From an uncultured Alistipes sp. (lineage in GTDB: Bacteria; Bacteroidota; Bacteroidia; Bacteroidales; Rikenellaceae): DNA of 24,009 bases. The stretch is from the NCBI GenBank assembly GCA_958449275.1, contig CAUDHE010000037.1, positions 1-24,009 of the forward strand, read 5' to 3'. This document shows, piece after piece, positions 1 to 6,021 of the stretch. Each line of letters opens with the position of its first letter. Within the stretch, counting starts at the first letter, position 1. A program made the translations under genes and the position numbers. The notes beneath the pieces are model-generated. The model worked only from the letters and a program-made list of their open reading frames with translations, did no database searches and had not been told where the DNA came from.

Positions 1-17
1 TCCTCCTTCGCGCCTCG

Positions 18-171
18 GCAATTCATGCAAGCATGATTGCTCTCGGCTTGGCGTCAGTTGGCTCCACCTTTTGGGTGACAAAAGGTGGGAAATACTGCGA
101 CTCTTCGAGTCGCACAGTTCGCCGCCGCCACCACGCGGCGGACTGCTAAAGCATTCACGCCGCCGTCGGCG
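18..171. repeat. Cluster of five consecutive small hairpins
   Basis: Non-coding DNA holding five inverted repeats one after another: 18-28/31-40 (GCAATTCATGC with GCATGATTGC, one bulged T), 64-73/79-88 (CCACCTTTTG with CAAAAGGTGG), 96-103/106-114 region (TGCGACTC, loop TTC, GAGTCGCA), 122-128/135-141 (CCGCCGC with GCGGCGG) and 158-162/167-171 (CGCCG with CGGCG). I see no reading frame with coding character on either strand in 1-291. The pattern suits a dispersed intergenic repeat or a structured transcript, but neither can be decided from this copy alone. Confidence 0.55.
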
Positions 172-214
172 AACGGCCCTGCTTTGTAGAAGATAAATTT
201 GCCCGCTTAACGCG

Positions 215-248
215 ACCCGCCCCGAACTCGATCGAGTTCGGGGCGGGT
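215..248. terminator. Perfect 34-bp palindrome, probable terminator
   Basis: A perfect dyad of 17 bp per arm centred on the CGATCG at about 229-234, with ACCCGCCCCGAACTCG forming most of the left arm. It lies 43 nt beyond the stop codon of the small gene at 292-468 and would form a very GC-rich hairpin at the end of the zeta-kinase transcript. There is no U-run on either side, so termination is inferred from position and stability only. Confidence 0.5.
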
Positions 249-291
249 GATTGTCGCAGACGGGCCGCAAGCGGGTACTCCGTCGCATCTC

Positions 292-468
292 CTATTCGAG
301 GTCGTCGGCTTTCACATGCATGACTTTGCCGTCGCGCATGATTACCAGTTCGCCGCCCTCTTTCTTGGCTTTCTCCTTCAAACGTTGCTGGGCCAGCAAT
401 ATGCCTGCATCTATTTTCTCCTGCATTTGCTCGATTTCGATCTCACTCATATTGTCCGTATTTAACAT
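292..468 (-). CDS. Small 58-aa protein paired with the zeta-like kinase
   Basis: A 58-codon frame beginning six bases after the stop of the zeta-like kinase. The first ATG is at 468-466; a second in-frame ATG at 450-448 would give 52 residues, and its product would begin MSEIEIEQMQEK. The N-terminal two thirds is highly charged and predicted helical (runs such as QQRLKEKAKKEGGEL); the end (LVIMRDGKVMHVKADDLE) looks like a beta hairpin. I recognise no family. Tight spacing suggests translational coupling and co-transcription with the kinase, so an antitoxin or partner role is possible. Classical epsilon antitoxins are longer, all-helical and usually upstream, so this would be a different type. 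The gene is inferred from frame, spacing and composition. Confidence 0.55.
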   Translation of the reverse strand: MLNTDNMSEIEIEQMQEKIDAGILLAQQRLKEKAKKEGGELVIMRDGKVMHVKADDLE

Positions 469-474
469 TAACCG

Positions 475-1044
475 TTACATTTTGCTTATCTTTCTGTACG
501 ATAACGTATCCACGACCTCTCTTATTTCGTCGTGGGTGCCGTAAGCCACCTTTTTCACGCCCTCGGCCGAACTGTTGTCGTATATGACCCAATAGTCGCA
601 GATGGGAGTATAGAGGTCGGTCAGATACCTCAGTCCGCGGTAGTAGCGTCTTCTGACCACCTCGGGCGGCACGTTGTGCCCGCCTTCGGCCACGCGCCTC
701 GCCACTCGTTCCACGGCCTGCTCGGGGGTGGGCAGCCAAAAGTAGAGCAACGAGACGAAGTAACCCTTCGCCTGCGCCATGCGGATGAATCGCGAGTAAT
801 ATCTCGTGGCCAAAGTGGTCTCGATGGCGAAATCGGCTCCGTCGGACATGAGCACGTCCATACGCTGCCGCATCAGGCGGCCCGCTTCGATCGACACTTT
901 CGACGGATTGAACGGCGAGAGTCCCTTTGCTATTTCGTCGGCGTTGACGAATTCGCGGCACTCCAGCATCTCGGGCAGGACGGCGTACGAGGCCGTCGTT
1001 TTTCCCGCTCCGTTGCATCCTGCTATGATATATAGTTTAGGCAT
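475..1044 (-). CDS. Zeta-toxin family P-loop kinase
   Basis: A 189-residue protein with the layout of zeta/PezT-type kinases, which phosphorylate UDP-N-acetylglucosamine or related small molecules with ATP. Walker A is GCNGAGKTT at residues 9-17 (Lys15). NADEIAKGLSPF at 34-45 fits the segment with the catalytic aspartate. FAIETTLA at 72-79 matches the conserved strand that precedes substrate contacts. The arginine-rich LID region with RVARRVAEGGHNVP lies near 113-126. Length is typical of the compact bacteroidal members, which are often annotated simply as zeta toxin or AAA proteins. A good promoter lies just upstream, and a 58-codon gene follows after six bases. Whether it is toxic or a housekeeping sugar kinase cannot be told from sequence. 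Confidence 0.85.
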   Translation of the reverse strand: MPKLYIIAGCNGAGKTTASYAVLPEMLECREFVNADEIAKGLSPFNPSKVSIEAGRLMRQRMDVLMSDGADFAIETTLATRYYSRFIRMAQAKGYFVSLLYFWLPTPEQAVERVARRVAEGGHNVPPEVVRRRYYRGLRYLTDLYTPICDYWVIYDNSSAEGVKKVAYGTHDEIREVVDTLSYRKISKM

Positions 1045-1062
1045 ACGCGATTATCCTAAATG

Positions 1063-1093
1063 CAAAGTTAACAATAACTTTTTATTTTCCAAA
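1063..1093 (-). promoter_or_regulatory. Bacteroidetes promoter of the zeta-kinase gene
   Basis: On the minus strand TTTG (1093-1090), a 19-nt spacer, then TAACTTTG (1070-1063). This matches the -33/-7 consensus TTTG-N19-21-TAnnTTTG of the Bacteroidetes primary sigma factor. The -7 box is about 20 nt before the ATG at 1044, giving a very short leader. Confidence 0.7.
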
Positions 1094-1156
1094 ACCGAGC
1101 CACAACGACGCGTGCCGCCCGAAGTCGTGCGCCGTGCGTCGCGACGACCCTTTCGG

Positions 1157-1188
1157 ATTGTGGCACAACGAAAAAGGTATCATATTTG
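1157..1188 (+). promoter_or_regulatory. Probable sodB promoter
   Basis: ATTG (1157-1160), a 20-nt spacer and CATATTTG (1181-1188) give a near-consensus Bacteroidetes -33/-7 pair. It would start transcription roughly 50 nt before the sodB ATG. It is divergent from the zeta-kinase promoter about 70 bp away. Confidence 0.5.
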
Positions 1189-1245
1189 CGATATGCGGGG
1201 ATATCGTTCACAATATTGTTTCAACTTTGTAAAACATTCGATCTT

Positions 1246-1851
1246 ATGGAAACAGCCACAGCAACCAAGAGATTCGCGCTTGCCCCTCTGCCCTACGACA
1301 AAAGAGCGCTCGAACCCCACATTTCGGAGGAGACGCTCACCTATCACCACGACAAGCACATGGCGGCTTACATCAACAAACTCAACGAACTGATTGCCGA
1401 CACGCACTACGACGGCATGACTCTCGAAGATATAATCCGCGAGGCCGACGGTCCGCTGTTCAACAACGCGGCGCAGGCGTGGAATCACGAGTTTTACTTC
1501 GCCCAATTCGCGCCCGAGCCGCAGAAGATGCCTTCGGGAGAGCTGCTCGACGCGATAAACACCGCTTTCGGCAGCGTCGACAAACTGAAGGAGCGCATGA
1601 ATGCCGAAGCTGCGGCGCTTTTCGGTTCGGGATGGGTGTGGCTGGCGTCGAACTACGACGGCGAGCTGACGATAGTCCCCAAGCCCAACGCTGGCAATCC
1701 TCTCACCGACGAGCTGCGTCCGCTGCTGGCCATCGACGTGTGGGAGCACGCCTATTACATCGATTTCCGCAACGTGCGTGCCGACGGCGTGAAGGCGTTG
1801 TGGAACGTCCTCGACTGGCGCAAGGTCGAGGAGCGTTACGCGGCGAAGTAG
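1246..1851 (+). CDS. sodB: Superoxide dismutase, Fe/Mn family (iron type)
   Basis: Cytoplasmic enzyme that converts superoxide to oxygen and hydrogen peroxide. The 201-residue protein has all four metal ligands in their usual motifs: His34 (LTYHHDKHM), His81 (AWNHEFY), Asp164 and His168 (AIDVWEHAYY). Gln77 in NNAAQAWNH is the outer-sphere glutamine position typical of iron enzymes; Bacteroides relatives are known to be cambialistic (active with Fe or Mn), so metal choice is not certain. I start at the ATG at 1246 (METATATKRF) because it gives the normal N-terminus; an upstream in-frame ATG at 1186 would overlap the promoter and add 20 unrelated residues. The gene is monocistronic, with a strong hairpin after the stop. 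Confidence 0.95.
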   Translation: METATATKRFALAPLPYDKRALEPHISEETLTYHHDKHMAAYINKLNELIADTHYDGMTLEDIIREADGPLFNNAAQAWNHEFYFAQFAPEPQKMPSGELLDAINTAFGSVDKLKERMNAEAAALFGSGWVWLASNYDGELTIVPKPNAGNPLTDELRPLLAIDVWEHAYYIDFRNVRADGVKALWNVLDWRKVEERYAAK

Positions 1852-1873
1852 CAGCGGTAATCGCAGACACGAC

Positions 1874-1907
1874 AAGAGGGTGTCCGACGAATCTCGGACA
1901 CCCTCTT
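1874..1907. terminator. Bidirectional terminator between sodB and the convergent gene
   Basis: Perfect 14-bp stem AAGAGGGTGTCCGA / TCGGACACCCTCTT with a six-base loop. It sits 22 nt past the sodB stop and 23 nt past the stop of the convergent gene at 1931-2539. The T/A pairs at the stem base give a short U-run in each direction. Confidence 0.8.
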
Positions 1908-1930
1908 AACGGTTACGGAGGCTCGGTGTC

Positions 1931-2539
1931 TCAGGCCATAAATCTCGCTATCGCTTCGTGCCATTGCTTCCATACATAACCGTAAGACGCGGGATGCGGC
2001 ATCCGCATCGTACGACATGTCTTTCCCGAACGTAAGGTATATTCGTATGTGTACACATCGGCGGTGTCGGACATCATCGAAAGCGTACCGCGTCCATCGT
2101 GGGGCGATACTTTGTCGAACAGCGTCACGCCCCAAGCAATAACGAGATCGGGTTCGTACTCGTTCAGCACCTCGTCGAAAGCATTCGACGATTCGACGAA
2201 TTGGCGGGCCGTCGGTCGGCAGCCTCTGCAAGGCAGAGGTTCCTGAATGAAATTGTAAAATATCGCCGAGTTCCAAAATGCAATGCTTTCCTCGCCCGAC
2301 AGCGCCCGACCTGCCACGGCACGTTCGAATGTCGTGAATGTCTTCATCCACGATTCGTGTCCGCATGCGCCGAGTTTGTATTCGAACAGACGCTTCATCA
2401 CGGTACGCGTCAGGTCGGGATCATCCGCATCCGAATAGTGGCTTTCGCCGAGTACCAGCAAACGTTTGCCCTTTATTCCGTTTTCATATTTCGCCCCAAC
2501 CCACGGGCGGAAATGAATTTGTGATTTTTTTGTCGCCAT
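1931..2539 (-). CDS. Uncharacterised protein resembling the uracil-DNA glycosylase fold
   Basis: A 202-residue soluble protein without signal peptide. It contains RLLVLGESHY at 26-35, a conserved central strand PDLVIAWGVTLF near 130-141 and MPHPASYG at 180-187. A G-E-x motif after a hydrophobic strand near the N-terminus plus an H-P-[ST/A] motif near the C-terminus is the pattern of uracil-DNA glycosylase superfamily members, and bacteroidal proteins with LVLGESHY are often placed loosely there. The match is by motif memory only; the catalytic water-activating residues of family 1-5 enzymes are not clear, so activity on DNA is not claimed. It starts 12 nt after the lipoprotein gene upstream and has no promoter of its own that I can see, so the two are probably co-transcribed. 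Two CRGC/CGH segments give scattered cysteines but no obvious iron-sulfur set. Confidence 0.6.
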   Translation of the reverse strand: MATKKSQIHFRPWVGAKYENGIKGKRLLVLGESHYSDADDPDLTRTVMKRLFEYKLGACGHESWMKTFTTFERAVAGRALSGEESIAFWNSAIFYNFIQEPLPCRGCRPTARQFVESSNAFDEVLNEYEPDLVIAWGVTLFDKVSPHDGRGTLSMMSDTADVYTYEYTLRSGKTCRTMRMPHPASYGYVWKQWHEAIARFMA

Positions 2540-2551
2540 AATTTTTACATA

Positions 2552-3514
2552 TTAAAAGTCGTAACCCTCTATCCGATCGGCATGGATACTCCAGTATTCC
2601 GAATTTTTATATGCCTCGACAGATTCCTTTGGAACGTATATCTTAGCTGTCGGGGCTATGTCATCAAACATCAGAACAGCTCCGGTCGGCGGTGTTATGG
2701 ATTTGAAATAAATTTTCGTCAAGTTTACACAACTTTGAAATACATTGGCTCCCAACGAAATCACCCCGCCGCCGACAACCGCGGTTTCAAGACTTTCGCA
2801 GCCGCAGAATGCTTGATACCCTACCGATTTCACATCATCGTGAATCGTTATTTGTTTCAGTTTATTACAATGCTTGAAAGAATAGCTCCCGACAGTAACT
2901 ACGTCTGCGGGCAATACGTAGTCGGATTTTCCCGCAGGGGCATAACTCTTCAATATGCCGCCAATGACCAGGCAAAGAGCATCATCGGAAGCATATTTCC
3001 CCGAGAACTTCGATATATTGCTGCAATACACTATAGGATTATCGCCTAACGACTCCACGCTGTCGGGTATGTCGAGATATTCGAGTCCCTTACAGTTTTG
3101 AAATGCGAAACTGTCTATACTCGTAACACCCGCGGGAATAACGATCTTCCGAAGATTCTCATTATCCCGAAATGCATAATAGCCGATGGATATTACTCCC
3201 CGCGGAATCCTCACACTCGCAAGATTACTGCATCCGCAAAAAGCCTCGGCGTCTATATCTCTAATAGCCGTAAAATATTCCAATTCGTTGAAACTCGATA
3301 TTTTTACATTGCCTGTGAACACACGGCCTATTGATTCCACCGCCGAAGCCTCATCGTACGACAACTCTCCGTCTGAATCGGCATCCCAATTTTCCACACA
3401 CAACGCCTTAACTTCCGGATCCGCAAATCGAATGACTTTCCTGCCGTCATCGTCATTACATCCGGTCAAAAGTACAACGATCGTAATCCGCAAAAACAAT
3501 CCAAGCTGTTTCAT
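2552..3514 (-). CDS. BspA-like leucine-rich-repeat lipoprotein with an EF-hand loop
   Basis: A 320-residue predicted surface lipoprotein. The signal peptide ends in the lipobox LLTGC with Cys19, followed by NDDDG, an acidic stretch of the kind that sends Bacteroidetes lipoproteins to the cell surface. Residues 44-55 (DADSDGELSYDE) form a canonical EF-hand calcium loop with D44, D46, D48, G49, S52 and E55. From about 75 onward there are LRR_5/BspA repeats of the pattern AFxxCxxLxxxxIPxxVxSIGxxAF. A C-terminal cap (KIYVPKESVEAYKNSEYWS) is typical of these proteins. The family mediates binding to host or other surface ligands, but the ligand here is unknown. Its repeats resemble those of the 1402-residue protein in the B12 operon. 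Confidence 0.85.
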   Translation of the reverse strand: MKQLGLFLRITIVVLLTGCNDDDGRKVIRFADPEVKALCVENWDADSDGELSYDEASAVESIGRVFTGNVKISSFNELEYFTAIRDIDAEAFCGCSNLASVRIPRGVISIGYYAFRDNENLRKIVIPAGVTSIDSFAFQNCKGLEYLDIPDSVESLGDNPIVYCSNISKFSGKYASDDALCLVIGGILKSYAPAGKSDYVLPADVVTVGSYSFKHCNKLKQITIHDDVKSVGYQAFCGCESLETAVVGGGVISLGANVFQSCVNLTKIYFKSITPPTGAVLMFDDIAPTAKIYVPKESVEAYKNSEYWSIHADRIEGYDF

Positions 3515-3968
3515 CTCTATATTCTGCTAACCACCATCCGCCCCGCAATGATGTTTTATAAAAAGAAAAGTGTGGAGCCGATTTCGTCTATCAATCTGAA
3601 GGTTGTGGAAGGACCCGAGTAAGAATAAACGATGCATTATCCCACACCTGAATAGATATGAGGCAAACGCATGCCAACCATGCCTCGCCCACCGATCTAA
3701 ACAAGATATGAGTGCTGTTCGTCGTCCTCTTACCTTTGAAAACTTCCACATTTCATGATATTCGGGTAAGAATGTTAGTATCTGCCAATTATATGAAAAC
3801 AATTTGCGTTATATCAGCTGTTTATAACTACATTGCATTTTTCAATTGCTTTCATCGTTTTCATGTATTTGGTTCTTTTTAGTATCTATTTTGTTACGTA
3901 TTTGTTATGCAGTTTCGGATTATTTTATTTACCTTTGCCGATGTAATGACATTGAAACTCAAGACTGA
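3515..3968. other. AT-rich intergenic region upstream of the recombinase
   Basis: No convincing gene lies here. A minus-strand frame at 3527-3802 has no recognisable similarity and implausible composition. Directly upstream of the recombinase, TACCTTTG at 3930-3937 fits a Bacteroidetes -7 box about 30 nt before the ATG; the nearest TTTG (3901-3904) is a little far away, so the promoter is tentative. TTTTGTTACGTATTTGTTAT (3889-3908) resembles a sequence at 21636-21655 beyond the B12 operon. Confidence 0.5.
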
Positions 3969-5114
3969 ATGGCAAGAATCAAGAAACCGGCGAAAGTAAA
4001 AGAACCTGTAAAGATACGAATGAGAACACTTGCTGACGGCAGCAAGTCGCTCTATTTGGACATTTATCGACACGGCAAACGGACATACGAGCCGCTTAAA
4101 CTGTATCTTATCCCCGAAAGGAGTGCTGCAGACCGTAAGCAGAACGCAACGACTATGCTTGCCGCCAACAAGATAAAGTCCCAGCGTATCATCGAACTTA
4201 CAACGGGTGAGGTCGGAATCAAGAATACCTACAAGAAAGTCTATCTGCTCGACTGGATGGGAACCTATATGGAGGCACAAAAGAAGCGAGGCAAGAAAGA
4301 CGGTCGACTTATTACGACGACTATCAAGATTCTGAAGACGTATGCCGGCGAGCGTATGCTGTTAAGCAATGTCGACAAAGATTTCTGCCTCGGTTATCTG
4401 CGATTCCTGCAAACGGATTACAAACCACAAAACCGCAAGCCGTCCAACTTCACGCTGCGGAACTATTACAGCATGCTGAACTGCGCCCTGAACGCTGCTG
4501 TTCGGGAAGACTTGCTGCGCGAAAACCCGTTCAACAAAATTGATAAGCGGGACAAGATAAAAGAGCCGGAGAGCAAGCGCGAATATCTGACCATAGACGA
4601 GGTAAAGCAACTGATGAATACGCCCTACCCGAAAGAGAGTCTAATAGACATCAAGAATGCGTATCTGTTCTCTTGCTTCTGTGGCCTTCGTATCAGCGAC
4701 ATTATGGCGTTGCAGTGGAAGAACGTCGTCTGCGACAGGGGCGCATACAACTTGGAGATAGTTATGCAAAAGACGAAAGACCCGATATATGTTCCGTTGT
4801 CGGAACAGGCGATGAAATGGATGCCGGAACGTGGCGACAAAGCTGCGGAGGATAAGGTTTTCGTCATACCACGTGTCGAGTATGTCAATCCCGGACTGGC
4901 GAAGTGGGCAGAACAAGCCGGATTGAAGAAGCACGTAACATTTCACACGGCCCGCCATACCTTTGCCACGATGATGCTGACACTTGGTGCAGACCTCTAC
5001 ACCGTGAGCAAGCTGCTCGGCCATTCCGATGTCAAGGTAACGCAGGTCTATGTAAAAATCGTCAATCAGAAGAAGAACGATGCGGTCAATTTGGTGAACT
5101 CGGTGTTCGGTTGA
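3969..5114 (+). CDS. Tyrosine recombinase / integrase
   Basis: A 381-residue site-specific recombinase of the kind found in Bacteroidetes integrative and mobilizable elements and invertases. It has an arm-binding-type N-terminal domain (about 15-85), a SAM-like core-binding domain (about 90-195) and a catalytic domain (about 205-375). All catalytic residues are present: Arg241 (CGLRISD), Lys268 (MQKTKDPI), His326 and Arg329 (FHTARHTF), His352 (LLGHSDV) and the nucleophile Tyr361 (VTQVYVK). It forms a covalent 3'-phosphotyrosyl bond with DNA during strand exchange. The gene is intact, reads away from the lipoprotein pair and is followed by non-coding DNA rather than mobilization genes. A possible core-type site begins 10 nt after its stop. 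Whether it integrates an element or inverts a nearby segment cannot be read from the protein. Confidence 0.93.
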   Translation: MARIKKPAKVKEPVKIRMRTLADGSKSLYLDIYRHGKRTYEPLKLYLIPERSAADRKQNATTMLAANKIKSQRIIELTTGEVGIKNTYKKVYLLDWMGTYMEAQKKRGKKDGRLITTTIKILKTYAGERMLLSNVDKDFCLGYLRFLQTDYKPQNRKPSNFTLRNYYSMLNCALNAAVREDLLRENPFNKIDKRDKIKEPESKREYLTIDEVKQLMNTPYPKESLIDIKNAYLFSCFCGLRISDIMALQWKNVVCDRGAYNLEIVMQKTKDPIYVPLSEQAMKWMPERGDKAAEDKVFVIPRVEYVNPGLAKWAEQAGLKKHVTFHTARHTFATMMLTLGADLYTVSKLLGHSDVKVTQVYVKIVNQKKNDAVNLVNSVFG

Positions 5115-5123
5115 TATGGAATC

Positions 5124-5170
5124 AAAATCACTTCGGAAAACGCTTTACTTTACTATGGTGGGTATATATA
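5124..5170. repeat. Candidate recombinase core site, copy 1
   Basis: AAAATCACTT (5124-5133) and CTTTACTTTACTAT (5143-5156), then a six-base spacer and TATATATA (5163-5170). The same pieces in the same order and orientation occur at 21353-21389, where AAAATCAC runs directly into CTTTACTTTACTAT. Position right behind an intact recombinase gene makes this an attachment or crossover site candidate. Confidence 0.4.
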
Positions 5171-5759
5171 GTCGCAAATTAAATTAAACGGTTTTTTGTG
5201 AAAGAGTAATTGCTGCCGAAACGTGATATAGAATCGGCAAGCACACTGGTTGTATACGTGGATATCGCACCTTCGGGAAAGATGCAGTTGTATCATCTTC
5301 TTTGCAATGACCTGTATATCCGCTTTGCCTATAAGTGGCAACTACGAAACCGACTATAAGCGTGGCATTGGTGCGGGCAAATGTCGGCGATGCAATGACT
5401 ATAACAGGAGTTACCTGCGGTTGCGGTTATCCTATCGGAAACGCCCAACGACGCCTCTCACCAGAAAATGCACACCCCATTTTCTCTCTTTCGTTTCCCT
5501 TATATCGCCTATCATCCGCCATATTATGGCGCATTATCTGGCGACAAAACAAGTAACAAATTTTACCGTGCATTTGCCACTAATTCAAAGCCATTATATT
5601 GTACATTACAGCCCACTCTGCTTGCAGATTGAATGGCATCGCTCCCGAAGTCGTGAGGCTTGCGGGGGATTAGGCTCCCCCGAAGGGGCTATAACTGGCA
5701 TCAGGCAAGCCTGCGTATGTACTTCAATCGGCAGCACGATGGCTGAGTGCTACGGAGAC

Positions 5760-5799
5760 TCACAATATATTTATGTGAGTTCACATGAATATATTGTGA
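5760..5799. repeat. 40-nt near-perfect palindrome
   Basis: TCACAATATATT (5760-5771) pairs with AATATATTGTGA (5788-5799), and ATGTGA (5773-5778) with TCACAT (5781-5786). Only one T/G pair and the central GT break the symmetry. It could be an operator, a nicking-region hairpin or a recombination site; no gene adjoins it to decide. Confidence 0.75.
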
Positions 5800-5806
5800 A
5801 GACATA

Positions 5807-5856
5807 AGTGGCTATTCATGAACTCTGAATGACCACTACAACGGGAAACACCCGTT
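5807..5856. repeat. Two adjacent small hairpins
   Basis: AGTGG-CT-ATTCA (5807-5818) pairs with TGAAT-GA-CCACT (5826-5837), and AACGGG (5840-5845) with CCCGTT (5851-5856). They directly follow the 40-nt palindrome and complete a run of four structured elements from 5656. The second is followed by TCTCT and could weakly terminate plus-strand transcription. Confidence 0.5.
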
Positions 5857-6021
5857 CTCTTCGGTATTAAAAACGGAAGCCGAACAAGTGTTTTGGCAAA
5901 TAATACTCGGTCACTAATCTTTATTAGCCGTTCTGTTTCCATCTGTTCAAAAAGCGGCGGCGGATTTAATTACAGAAAAAGGTTGCAAAGGTTTCCGTGA
6001 TGAAAAGACCACCGCCGGATG

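Larger units (their letters stand above)
3889..5860 (+). mobile_element. Probable remnant of an integrative/mobilizable element
   Basis: An intact recombinase is followed by about 900 bases with no gene but dense secondary structure. There is an outer stem AGGCTTGC/GCAAGCCT (5656-5663/5705-5712) enclosing GGGGG/CCCCC (5664-5668/5677-5681), a 40-nt palindrome at 5760-5799, a hairpin at 5807-5837 and AACGGG/CCCGTT (5840-5845/5851-5856). Such structured leaders are seen ahead of mobilization genes (oriT regions) in Bacteroides elements. No relaxase, excisionase or cargo remains, so the element looks decayed. The borders given are approximate and the oriT reading is inference. Confidence 0.35.
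5171..6021. other. Non-coding stretch between the recombinase and the B12 operon
   Basis: Open frames here (for example plus strand 5250-5807) show low-complexity, cysteine-rich translations without family resemblance, and I judge them non-coding. GTAACAAA at 5552-5559 resembles the arm-like motifs near 21600. I find no clear U-tailed terminator for the minus-strand operon that ends at 6022; GGCGGCGG (around 5954-5961) and CCACCGCC (around 6010-6017) could pair imperfectly across about 50 nt. Confidence 0.5.

Noticed and set aside
3527..3802. Minus-strand 91-codon frame upstream of the BspA-like lipoprotein gene
   Set aside because: No similarity to a family, unusual Trp/His/Cys-rich composition, no promoter and a non-coding look of the region.
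5250..5807. Plus-strand 185-codon frame after the recombinase
   Set aside because: Runs through several hairpins and the 40-nt palindrome, has a low-complexity cysteine-rich translation and no recognisable domain.
5656..5856. CRISPR array or tandem repeats
   Set aside because: The elements are unrelated hairpins, not regularly spaced direct repeats; no cas genes in the window.
3515..6021. tRNA gene as an integration target near the recombinase
   Set aside because: I looked for T-arm GTTCGA-type sequences with matching acceptor stems and found none.
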